A stretch of 13,990 nt of DNA from assembly GCA_001816645.1 (NCBI GenBank), contig MHCO01000031.1:1-13990 (forward strand), read 5' to 3'. Position 1 is the stretch's first letter. Every line of letters starts with the position of its first letter. Shown here one piece after another: positions 6,398 through 12,077 of the stretch. Under the pieces are notes generated by a model. It was not told the origin of the DNA, searched no databases, and saw only the letters and a list, made by a program, of their open reading frames with translations. The stretch is from Candidatus Woykebacteria bacterium GWB1_45_5 (GTDB lineage: Bacteria; Patescibacteriota; Microgenomatia; Woykebacterales; RBG-16-39-9b). A program made the position numbers and the translations under genes.

Positions 6398-7663
6398 ATG
6401 AGTCGAAACACCGTAGTTGAGTTTTTTGCCCACCAACTAAATACCGACCCGGATATTTTAGGTAAGGTAATTGATTCCCTAAGCCACATTACTGATAAAA
6501 AACATGTTCTGGAGAGCCTCTATGAAGAGAACCAAGAAAAGATTAAAAAGGTTCTTGCTCATTTAAAACTAACCTACCCCGATGCTGGTGAGCTTTATAA
6601 TTCTGTTCAGAAAAATGTTGTTCGGTTAGACAAACAGATTTTTGAACTGCTTGATCGGCCCGTTTGTACTAGTACCGAAGGTTGTACGAATTTGATTGCT
6701 GCTGTTTTAGCTTTGCATCAGCATCGGGCTGGGTTTTTCTTGAAAAGAAGGGTGGCGGAAGAGCTGCTTTACGAAAACCCACCACCGACGATTATGCGAG
6801 AACTGGGAGCGGCAAACGTAGAGGAAATGCTTGAGAAAGAAGATCTTTTTGAGATTTACGCGGCGCTGCGGTTTATGGAAAGCCGGGAGTGGCTGAATTC
6901 CACTTACATTACTGCTTATCGACGTCTAACCGCTGCAGACTTTGAAACCCGGCCTATCGAAATAAGAGTGCTGGACGTCAAGAAATGGCAGAAGGTAACT
7001 GAGGCTTTTGTCCACAAAAAACTTCACCCGATGAGTCATCTCAAAGAGCTTGGTTTGATTTTCCTTGTTCCAAGTGAAGAACTAAGGGATATCCTGACTA
7101 CATATCTTTTCGGAATGACTAGCCACTACCTGGACGAGGTCCATCTATATTCGGATTACTTCAAATATTATTCGGATGATCGTTTCTTTGGCGAAAAGAT
7201 CGTTTCTGCAATTCGAGGTGATGTGCCCAATATCTTACTTACCAAGGATGATCCGAATAAATGGTTGGTGATCCAGCGCTATCTTTTCAAAGAAGACCCA
7301 CAGGACCCTCGACTGGGCGTCCCCCATATAAACCCTGAAGCGCTTTATCACCGTGGTGCCTCCCACACTCTTATGAAAATGGAAAAACTAGTACCCGATC
7401 TTGATTTTAAAATTTGGGAGCACACGAATTATGTGGCTGCCTGGTTTCCGACCCGGAAAGGCAGCCAAATGCTTGTAAATTTTAACCTAATGGATAATGT
7501 AATGAGTGTGATGAGCGACCTACCTTTTGACAAGTGGTATTCCTATCATTTGCACGAAGCGCTTTGGAATAAAATTTTTATTGATTATTTTGGAGTAGAA
7601 AAGATGGAGGATGTGATTATCAAGCATCTTTTGGATGGCTGGTTTGATATTCGAAAAATCTAG
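6398..7663 (+). CDS. Large soluble protein of unknown function coupled to the PfkB-family kinase
   Basis: The 421-residue protein has no signal peptide or membrane helix and no motif that I can assign. Its first 90 residues are strongly helical and charged (DKKHVLESLYEENQEKIKK). The middle is rich in Leu/Glu helices, and the C-terminal third is aromatic-rich with well-defined blocks: YHRGASHTLMKMEKLVPDLD starting at Y317, then IWEHTNYVAAWFPTRKG, and a run around NFNLMDNVMSVMSDLPF. Such dense His/Trp/Tyr blocks look conserved and could line an active or binding site, but this is inference. I have an unverified impression of similar proteins in other candidate-phylum genomes. The start lies 6 nt after the kinase stop with only AAAGA upstream, so translation is probably coupled to the kinase. 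A sugar or nucleoside-phosphate related role is a guess from that context only. Confidence 0.85.
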   Translation: MSRNTVVEFFAHQLNTDPDILGKVIDSLSHITDKKHVLESLYEENQEKIKKVLAHLKLTYPDAGELYNSVQKNVVRLDKQIFELLDRPVCTSTEGCTNLIAAVLALHQHRAGFFLKRRVAEELLYENPPPTIMRELGAANVEEMLEKEDLFEIYAALRFMESREWLNSTYITAYRRLTAADFETRPIEIRVLDVKKWQKVTEAFVHKKLHPMSHLKELGLIFLVPSEELRDILTTYLFGMTSHYLDEVHLYSDYFKYYSDDRFFGEKIVSAIRGDVPNILLTKDDPNKWLVIQRYLFKEDPQDPRLGVPHINPEALYHRGASHTLMKMEKLVPDLDFKIWEHTNYVAAWFPTRKGSQMLVNFNLMDNVMSVMSDLPFDKWYSYHLHEALWNKIFIDYFGVEKMEDVIIKHLLDGWFDIRKI

Positions 7664-7710
7664 GATTTTTAGAATACATCGCTTGAAGAGGGTTATATCC
7701 GCAAAATTTA

Positions 7711-7794
7711 GTATCAAGTATTGAGTATCAGGTATTATGTATAATCTTTCGTATCTGTTTACATACTTGATACTTAATACCTAATACGTAATAC
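7711..7794 (+). repeat. Two inverted blocks of a 7-bp tandem repeat (GTATYRN)
   Basis: The left block at 7711-7745 is five successive heptamers: GTATCAA, GTATTGA, GTATCAG, GTATTAT and GTATAAT. The right block at 7761-7794 is the same repeat on the opposite strand; read on the minus strand it gives GTATTAC, GTATTAG, GTATTAA, GTATCAA and GTATGT. The spacer has one further unit, GTATCTG (7751-7757). The blocks can fold into a hairpin of about 35 bp in several heptamer registers; a perfect 12-bp match joins 7710-7721 to 7763-7774. The right block also resembles a promoter (TTGATA at 7767, 17 bp, AATACT at 7790). No gene is visible in this gap. Confidence 0.8.
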
Positions 7795-7805
7795 TGTTAA
7801 TTAAA

Positions 7806-7810
7806 GGGGG
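7806..7810 (+). promoter_or_regulatory. Ribosome binding site for the hydroxyacid dehydrogenase gene
   Basis: AAAGGGGG ends 5 nt before the ATG at 7816. It is a G-rich, unusually strong purine stretch that fixes the start. Confidence 0.5.
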
Positions 7811-7815
7811 CAGTC

Positions 7816-8784
7816 ATGAGTAAAAAAGTTTTTGTTGCTAGACCGATTCCGGAAGAGGGAATTAAGCTAATGCGAGAAAAAGGGTTTCAGGTGGATGTTA
7901 ACCCCACGGACCGCGTTCTTTCCAAAGAAGAATTAAAGGAGGCGATTGCTGGTTACGATGGAGTCCTAGCTTTGTTGAGTGACAAGATTGATGGCGAAGT
8001 GCTTGATGCTGCCGGGAAGCAATTAAAAATCGTTGCCAATTATGCGGTTGGTTATGACAACATTGATGTAAAAGCCGCCACTGAAAGGAAGGTTTTTGTT
8101 ACCAATACCCCTGGGGTTTTGACCGAAGCAGTCGCCGAACACGCTTTCACCCTTTTGCTATCGGTCGCTAAACGAATTGTTGAAGCCGACAGTTTTGTCC
8201 GGGCGGGAAAGTTTAAACAGTGGGAACCGCTTGACTTTTTGGGGCCGCAGATTTGGGGGAAGACAATCGGAATCATTGGTTTAGGTCGGATTGGTTCTTT
8301 TGTCGCCCAGATTGCCCACGGCGGCTTTAACATGGAGGTTTTATATCACGATGTGGTGAAAAACGAAGAATTTGAAATGCGATTTTCCGCTAAATACCGC
8401 GAGTTACCAGACCTTCTTAAAATGAGCGATTTTGTCAGTGTTCACGTTCCTCTAATACCAGCAACCCGCCACTTAATTAGCGCTAAAGAATTTGGCCAGA
8501 TGAAGCCAACTGCGATACTTATCAATACTTCTCGCGGTCCGGTAGTTGACGAGGTGGCACTAGTTGAGGCTTTGAAAGTGAAGAAAATCGCCGGTGCCGG
8601 CCTAGATGTCTATGAGCACGAGCCACAACTTACGCCAGGTTTAGTTGATTTACCAAATGTGGTTTTGACACCGCACACTGCTAGCGCCACTCATGAGGCT
8701 CGTAGTGCGATGAGCAAGATTGCCGCTGAAAACATTATTGCCGCGTTGGAAGGAAAACAACCACCAAACTTAGTAAAGCAGTAA
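7816..8784 (+). CDS. gyaR: D-2-hydroxyacid dehydrogenase, glyoxylate/hydroxypyruvate reductase type
   Basis: This is a soluble NAD(P)H-dependent dehydrogenase of the D-isomer-specific 2-hydroxyacid family, 322 residues and full length. The dinucleotide-binding GLGRIG is at residues 155-160 within TIGIIGLGRIGSF. The catalytic triad is present: R240 in TSRGPVVDE, E269 in DVYEHEP, and H287 in LTPHTASAT. The N-terminus KVFVARPIPEEGIKLM and the LLSDKIDGEVLDAA and NYAVGYDNIDV blocks are closest to glyoxylate or glycerate (hydroxypyruvate) reductases rather than to D-lactate or phosphoglycerate dehydrogenase, and no ACT regulatory domain follows. The likely reaction is reduction of glyoxylate or hydroxypyruvate to glycolate or D-glycerate; exact substrate and cofactor are not certain. 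The gene follows the heptamer-repeat region and may have its own promoter there. About 95 bp without recognisable content separates it from the next promoter. Confidence 0.92.
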   Translation: MSKKVFVARPIPEEGIKLMREKGFQVDVNPTDRVLSKEELKEAIAGYDGVLALLSDKIDGEVLDAAGKQLKIVANYAVGYDNIDVKAATERKVFVTNTPGVLTEAVAEHAFTLLLSVAKRIVEADSFVRAGKFKQWEPLDFLGPQIWGKTIGIIGLGRIGSFVAQIAHGGFNMEVLYHDVVKNEEFEMRFSAKYRELPDLLKMSDFVSVHVPLIPATRHLISAKEFGQMKPTAILINTSRGPVVDEVALVEALKVKKIAGAGLDVYEHEPQLTPGLVDLPNVVLTPHTASATHEARSAMSKIAAENIIAALEGKQPPNLVKQ

Positions 8785-8879
8785 TCTAAATTTATTCGAA
8801 CTAGCTCGAGTATTTTAGCCTCGAAGGCCTGGTTTTAAGGCACGGATTTTAATTTATCTCACGACGAACAGCCTCCTTA

Positions 8880-8909
8880 TTGTCATTGGGTTCCTGAAGG
8901 GATTATAAT
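8880..8909 (+). promoter_or_regulatory. Sigma70-type promoter of the glutaredoxin gene
   Basis: TTGTCA (8880-8885) and a perfect TATAAT (8904-8909) are separated by 18 bp. Transcription would begin near 8916, downstream of the in-frame TTG at 8914, which supports the ATG at 8935 as the real start. Upstream, 8785-8879 contains only a weak GCCT/AGGC hairpin near 8818. Confidence 0.55.
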
Positions 8910-8934
8910 TTGGTTGGAAGAGAAATCATCGTCT

Positions 8935-9186
8935 ATGCTTAAAGTTAAAATGTACACTACTACAACTTGCCCATACTGCAAGATGGAAAAGGATTACCTT
9001 GATTCAAAAGGGGTGAAGTACAAAAACATTTTTGTTGATAACGATACGCTTGCGGCGACGGAAATGTTTGAAAAGAGTGGTCAGCTTGGCGTACCATTTA
9101 CGGTGATCGAAAAAGAAGACGGAAGCGAGATTAAGATTTTGGGCTTTGATAAACCAAGACTATATGAGGCACTTGGGTTGTCTTGA
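8935..9186 (+). CDS. Glutaredoxin-like thiol-disulfide oxidoreductase (CPYC)
   Basis: This 83-residue protein is a single glutaredoxin/NrdH-like domain. The redox-active CPYC is at residues 12-15 after the strand VKMYTTTT, the cis-proline is P54 in QLGVPFTVI, and the final GFDKPRLYEAL helix matches the YruB-like small glutaredoxins. It should transfer electrons in the cytosol to protein disulfides. No glutathione synthesis genes are visible, so thioredoxin reductase (10348-11292) may reduce it, as for NrdH, and it could serve the ribonucleotide reductase at the window's end; that link is inference. The ATG at 8935 is chosen over the in-frame TTG at 8914 because the promoter places the transcript start after the TTG and because the protein then begins at the first strand. 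GGAAGAG lies about 11 nt upstream. Confidence 0.92.
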   Translation: MLKVKMYTTTTCPYCKMEKDYLDSKGVKYKNIFVDNDTLAATEMFEKSGQLGVPFTVIEKEDGSEIKILGFDKPRLYEALGLS

Positions 9187-9226
9187 AACCCGGGGCAAAA
9201 GCCAACCAGGTCTCTTGTTTTAGCTT

Positions 9227-10297
9227 ATGAGCAACCTTGATGATTCTAAAAAGATAAAAGAGCTTGATAAGGAAAACGCCCTCGGTTCCCTAAGGGGAAT
9301 GGTGGATCAACTAAAAACAAGTTGGCAGGGCTCGAAGTTGGTTAAAATACCTCCCGAATACAAAGAGGTGCAAAATATCGTCGTTACAGGAATGGGGGGA
9401 AGTGGTTTGGGAGGGCATTTTCTTCGGAGCGTTTTCGATATCCCCTTGCCACTCCAGATTGTTAATGATTACAGACTACCGTCTTTTGTCGGTGAGAAAA
9501 CGTTGGTTGTCGTTTCCAGTTACTCTGGGGGGACTGAAGAAACAATCGCCGCGCTAGGCGCCGCCTTAGAAAAGAAGGCAAAAATAATCGGAGTTACTTC
9601 TGGGGGAAAGTTGGCGCAGGATCTAAAACAAGCAAATCTTCCTTTTTACCAATTTGATCCAAAATACAACCCCTGCGGTCAGCCCAGGATGGGACTGGGT
9701 TATTCGGTTGGTGGGATACTCGGCTTTCTTAGCCAGCTTGGTTTGGTTCGGCTTCCCGATTTAGAGATGGAAGAAATTACAAACCATGTAGCAAGCGTTG
9801 GCCTAGCTTTTGATCTTGATTCAGATTTGGAGAAAAATCCCGCGAAAGCAGCCGCCAGCAAACTAGTTGGTAAAATTCCAGCTATCGTCGCCGCAGAATT
9901 TTTAGTCGGTAACGCCCACATTTTTGCTAACCAGGTAAATGAAAGCGCCAAAACTTTCGCCGCCTACTTTCTTCTGCCTGAGATAAACCACCATCTTCTG
10001 GAAGGAATACGATTTCCAGAAGGTTTGGGTGAGAAGACTAAATTCGTCTTTTTGGAATCTGGTCTTTATAGCAAGAAAATTAAAACCCGAGTCAAGATAA
10101 CTAAAGAGGTTTTAGCGAGAGCAGGTATAGAATCGATCGCCTACAATATCAAGGCTAACGAGAAGACGTTGGCTGGCTTTGAGGCCCTTTTGTTTTCTTC
10201 TTGGACGAGCTTTTATTTAGCGGTACTTAATGAGATCGATCCGACGCCTATTCCCAACGTTGATTTTTTCAAAGAGCAACTGGCTAAGTTTGCTTGA
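9227..10297 (+). CDS. Bifunctional phosphoglucose/phosphomannose isomerase (SIS domain)
   Basis: This cytosolic enzyme interconverts fructose 6-phosphate with glucose 6-phosphate and mannose 6-phosphate. It is not of the classical Pgi family but of the SIS-domain type first known from archaea. The sugar-phosphate loop VTGMGGSGLGGHF spans residues 53-65 and the second loop VVSSYSGGTEET ends at T106. The C-terminal isomerase half shows the NQVNESAK block with E239 and the EINHHLLEG block with H255, matching the catalytic Glu and His of the family (usually QxNENAK and E.NHN). The length of 356 residues is typical. It lies about 40 bp after the glutaredoxin gene and may be co-transcribed with it; an AGG about 16 nt upstream is the only ribosome-binding hint. 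With aldolase and transketolase it gives a route between hexose and triose phosphates. Confidence 0.93.
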   Translation: MSNLDDSKKIKELDKENALGSLRGMVDQLKTSWQGSKLVKIPPEYKEVQNIVVTGMGGSGLGGHFLRSVFDIPLPLQIVNDYRLPSFVGEKTLVVVSSYSGGTEETIAALGAALEKKAKIIGVTSGGKLAQDLKQANLPFYQFDPKYNPCGQPRMGLGYSVGGILGFLSQLGLVRLPDLEMEEITNHVASVGLAFDLDSDLEKNPAKAAASKLVGKIPAIVAAEFLVGNAHIFANQVNESAKTFAAYFLLPEINHHLLEGIRFPEGLGEKTKFVFLESGLYSKKIKTRVKITKEVLARAGIESIAYNIKANEKTLAGFEALLFSSWTSFYLAVLNEIDPTPIPNVDFFKEQLAKFA

Positions 10298-10321
10298 CTC
10301 TCCCAATAATATTTTAGTCTG

Positions 10322-10330
10322 TGCTATTAT
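10322..10330 (+). promoter_or_regulatory. Possible extended -10 promoter of trxB
   Basis: TGC followed by TATTAT (10325-10330) forms an extended -10. The upstream TTGACT at 10294 is 25 bp away, too far to act as its -35. A transcript from here would start close to the AGGAG at 10336-10340, giving a leader of roughly 10 nt. Confidence 0.35.
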
Positions 10331-10347
10331 TGATTAGGAGAAACTCT

Positions 10348-11292
10348 GTGGGAAACCAAATCTATGACGTAATAGTTATCGGTAGTGGGCCGGCTGGTCT
10401 GACAGCTGCTATTTATGCCGCCCGAGCCGACTTAAAAATCTTGGTGATCGCCGGGGTTGAGGCTGGCGGCCAACTAATGCTAACAACCGAGGTTGAGGAT
10501 TTCCCTGGTTTCCCTAATTCCGTCCAAGGGCCAAAGTTGATGGGCGAGATGAGAAAACAGGCTGAAAACCTCGGCGCGGAGATAATTAATGAAAACGTGA
10601 CAAAAGTTGATTTTAAGGTGCGGCCATTTAAATTATTTGCCGGCGAGAAAGTTTATCTTGGTAAGAGTGTGATTATTGCCACCGGTGCCAACGCAAAGTG
10701 GTTGGGCCTAGAAAGCGAAAAAAGGCTTATTGGTAAAGGTGTTTCGGCCTGTGCGGTTTGTGACGGACCATTTTTCAAAGGTAAGAGTGTTGCGGTGGTT
10801 GGTGGTGGTGATTCAGCATTGCGGGAAGCTCTCTTTTTGGCTAAACTTGCGAAAGCTGTCAGCGTTATTCACCGCCGTGACAAACTGCGAGCTTTTCCAA
10901 TCCTTCAGCAGCGAGCTTTTGCGACTAAAAACATCAAGTTTATTTGGAACAGCGAAGTAGAGGAAGTATTGGGGAAAGAAAGGGTTGAAGGGGTGTTAAT
11001 CAAAGATTTAAAAACCAATAAGACTTCAAATCTAGCGGTCGATGCGTTATTTATTGCAATTGGCCACAAACCCAATACCGAATTTTTGAAAGGTCAGCTC
11101 GAATTAAACGAGAGAAACTACATTGTGTTAAAAAACCATTCAGAAACCTCAGTTCCCGGTGTTTTTGCCGCCGGAGATGCCCACGATTGGCGTTATCAGC
11201 AGGCCGTCACTGCGGCTGGTGCTGGTTGTATGGCCGCCATGGATGCCCAGGACTGGCTAGAGGGAGAAACAGCCAAGAGGGCTAAGACTTGA
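10348..11292 (+). CDS. trxB: Thioredoxin reductase
   Basis: This NADPH-dependent flavoenzyme reduces thioredoxin or glutaredoxin-like proteins in the cytosol. Counting from the GTG at 10348 (314 residues), the FAD-binding GSGPAG starts at G12. The redox pair is C135 and C138 in ACAVCDGPFF, equivalent to CATC of E. coli. The NADPH site has VVGGGDSALREALFLAK starting near residue 150 and HRRDKLRA. The C-terminal FAD motif GVFAAGDAHDWRYQQAVTAA is intact. The GTG start is preferred because AGGAG (10336-10340) lies 7 nt upstream; the in-frame GTG at 10321 would add nine residues unlike the family, upstream of any ribosome binding site. The variant CAVC instead of CATC is seen in other reductases and is not damaging. 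Its location directly before nrdR and nrdJ suggests that it supplies electrons for ribonucleotide reduction. Confidence 0.95.
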   Translation: MGNQIYDVIVIGSGPAGLTAAIYAARADLKILVIAGVEAGGQLMLTTEVEDFPGFPNSVQGPKLMGEMRKQAENLGAEIINENVTKVDFKVRPFKLFAGEKVYLGKSVIIATGANAKWLGLESEKRLIGKGVSACAVCDGPFFKGKSVAVVGGGDSALREALFLAKLAKAVSVIHRRDKLRAFPILQQRAFATKNIKFIWNSEVEEVLGKERVEGVLIKDLKTNKTSNLAVDALFIAIGHKPNTEFLKGQLELNERNYIVLKNHSETSVPGVFAAGDAHDWRYQQAVTAAGAGCMAAMDAQDWLEGETAKRAKT

Positions 11293-11330
11293 AGTTGGTC
11301 AATGAACTCATTAACTAAAGTAGACCAACT
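11293..11330 (+). terminator. Hairpin after trxB, possible weak terminator
   Basis: AGTTGGTC (11293-11300) begins right after the TGA and pairs with GACCAACT (11323-11330), an 8-bp perfect stem with a 22-nt loop. No T-run follows, so intrinsic termination is doubtful; it may instead protect the 3' end of the trxB message. Confidence 0.35.
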
Positions 11331-11340
11331 CCTGATAGAA

Positions 11341-11368
11341 TTTCCACAAACATTAAATAAGGTATAAT
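11341..11368 (+). promoter_or_regulatory. Possible upstream promoter of nrdR
   Basis: A perfect TATAAT lies at 11363-11368, with a weak TTTCCA (11341-11346) 16 bp upstream. It would be a second start upstream of the NrdR-controlled one. Confidence is low because the -35 is poor. Confidence 0.25.
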
Positions 11369-11415
11369 ACTAGCAAAAAGACGGTCAAACTGTTAACTAC
11401 GCATAAAATCACCTC

Positions 11416-11445
11416 TTGACAAACACTACATCTGGGTGCTACAGT
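11416..11445 (+). promoter_or_regulatory. Main promoter of nrdR-nrdJ
   Basis: A perfect TTGACA (11416-11421) is followed after 18 bp by TACAGT (11440-11445), preceded by TGC as an extended -10. Transcription should start near 11452. The candidate NrdR boxes cover the spacer and the start region, an arrangement suited to repression. About 130 nt of leader precedes the nrdR ATG. Confidence 0.55.
11423..11438 (+). promoter_or_regulatory. Candidate NrdR box 1 (weak)
   Basis: ACACTACATCTGGGTG lies between the -35 and -10. Its left half fits the NrdR-box consensus acaCwAtATaTwGtgt well, but its right half is degenerate. It is supported mainly by its position exactly 32 bp upstream of box 2, the usual tandem phase of NrdR boxes. 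Confidence 0.38.
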
Positions 11446-11454
11446 CTAAATTAG

Positions 11455-11470
11455 ACTCAATATATTGTGC
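11455..11470 (+). promoter_or_regulatory. Candidate NrdR box 2
   Basis: ACTCAATATATTGTGC matches 14 of 16 positions of the NrdR-box consensus acaCwAtATaTwGtgt and is itself nearly palindromic. It lies at the predicted transcription start of the operon that encodes NrdR and a ribonucleotide reductase, which suggests autoregulation and co-repression of nrdJ. Confidence 0.6.
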
Positions 11471-11569
11471 TTTGTAGTTTCCACACGTGAAAAACACTCC
11501 TTGAGAGTCTGGGCAGTTTGAGGGCAGAACAACCTCTTTTTTACCACAATCAGAGGGATTGAATATTTC

Positions 11570-11576
11570 GGAAGGA
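11570..11576 (+). promoter_or_regulatory. Ribosome binding site of nrdR
   Basis: GGAAGGA ends 7 nt before the ATG at 11584. It is a strong match at good spacing. Confidence 0.6.
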
Positions 11577-11583
11577 TCAAACT

Positions 11584-12057
11584 ATGAAGTGTCCTTATTG
11601 TGCCTACAATGAAAACCAAGTACTCGATTCCCGCGATTCAGAAGACCTTTTTTCGGTCCGCCGCCGCCGCGAGTGTTTAAATTGCGGTAAGCGCTTCACC
11701 ACTTATGAGCGGATTGAGGCCATTGATTTATTTGTTATTAAAAAAGACGGCCGAAGGGAGCAGTTTGATCGTAATAAGCTTTTGACAGGTATTAAAAAAG
11801 CCTGCGAAAAACGCCCAATTTCCATGGACACGATCGAGGAGACAGTGGAGGAGATAGAGCAAAATCTACGTAAGCGAGAAACCACGGAAATACCGAGTAA
11901 AGTAATCGGTGAAATTGTCATGAGGCGGCTTAGAGCAGTCGATAAGGTCGCTTATATTCGTTTCGCCAGTGTTTATCGAGCTTTTGAGGACGTAGTTTCT
12001 TTCGAAAAAGAGGTCAAGAGTTTATTAAAGTCAGAAAAAACAATCAGCTCAGCTTAA
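11584..12057 (+). CDS. nrdR: NrdR, transcriptional repressor of ribonucleotide reductase genes
   Basis: NrdR senses the ATP/dATP balance and represses ribonucleotide reductase genes by binding tandem NrdR boxes. The 157-residue protein has the full family layout. An N-terminal zinc ribbon uses C3, C6, C31 and C34 (MKCPYC ... CLNCGKRFTTYER), with the basic run RRRR at 26-29 next to it. An ATP-cone domain follows from about residue 46 (LFVIKKDGRREQFDRNKL) to about 136 (VAYIRFASVYRAFEDV). Length is normal and nothing is missing. A strong GGAAGGA precedes the ATG. The gene lies 20 nt before nrdJ, so regulator and target share a transcript. The two candidate NrdR boxes in its own promoter predict feedback control of both genes. 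Confidence 0.97.
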   Translation: MKCPYCAYNENQVLDSRDSEDLFSVRRRRECLNCGKRFTTYERIEAIDLFVIKKDGRREQFDRNKLLTGIKKACEKRPISMDTIEETVEEIEQNLRKRETTEIPSKVIGEIVMRRLRAVDKVAYIRFASVYRAFEDVVSFEKEVKSLLKSEKTISSA

Positions 12058-12061
12058 ATAT

Positions 12062-12067
12062 AAGGAG
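12062..12067 (+). promoter_or_regulatory. Ribosome binding site that fixes the GTG start of nrdJ
   Basis: AAGGAG ends 10 nt before the GTG at 12078. No nearby in-frame ATG offers a comparable start: the first internal ATG is about 40 codons in. Confidence 0.6.
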
Positions 12068-12077
12068 ACCAAGAGCT

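Noticed and set aside
7711..7794. CRISPR array
   Set aside because: Units are only 7 bp with no unique spacers, and the two halves are inverted; no cas genes are present.
8914..8934. Upstream TTG start for the glutaredoxin gene
   Set aside because: It lies before the predicted transcription start of the TTGTCA/TATAAT promoter, and the glutaredoxin fold begins at the ATG 8935.
10321..10347. N-terminal extension of trxB from the GTG at 10321
   Set aside because: The added nine residues overlap the -10 element and the AGGAG; the family N-terminus fits the GTG at 10348.
11446..11583. Cobalamin riboswitch in the nrdR-nrdJ leader
   Set aside because: A B12-dependent enzyme made this worth checking, but the leader is too short and I find no B12-box-like core; NrdR boxes explain the control better.
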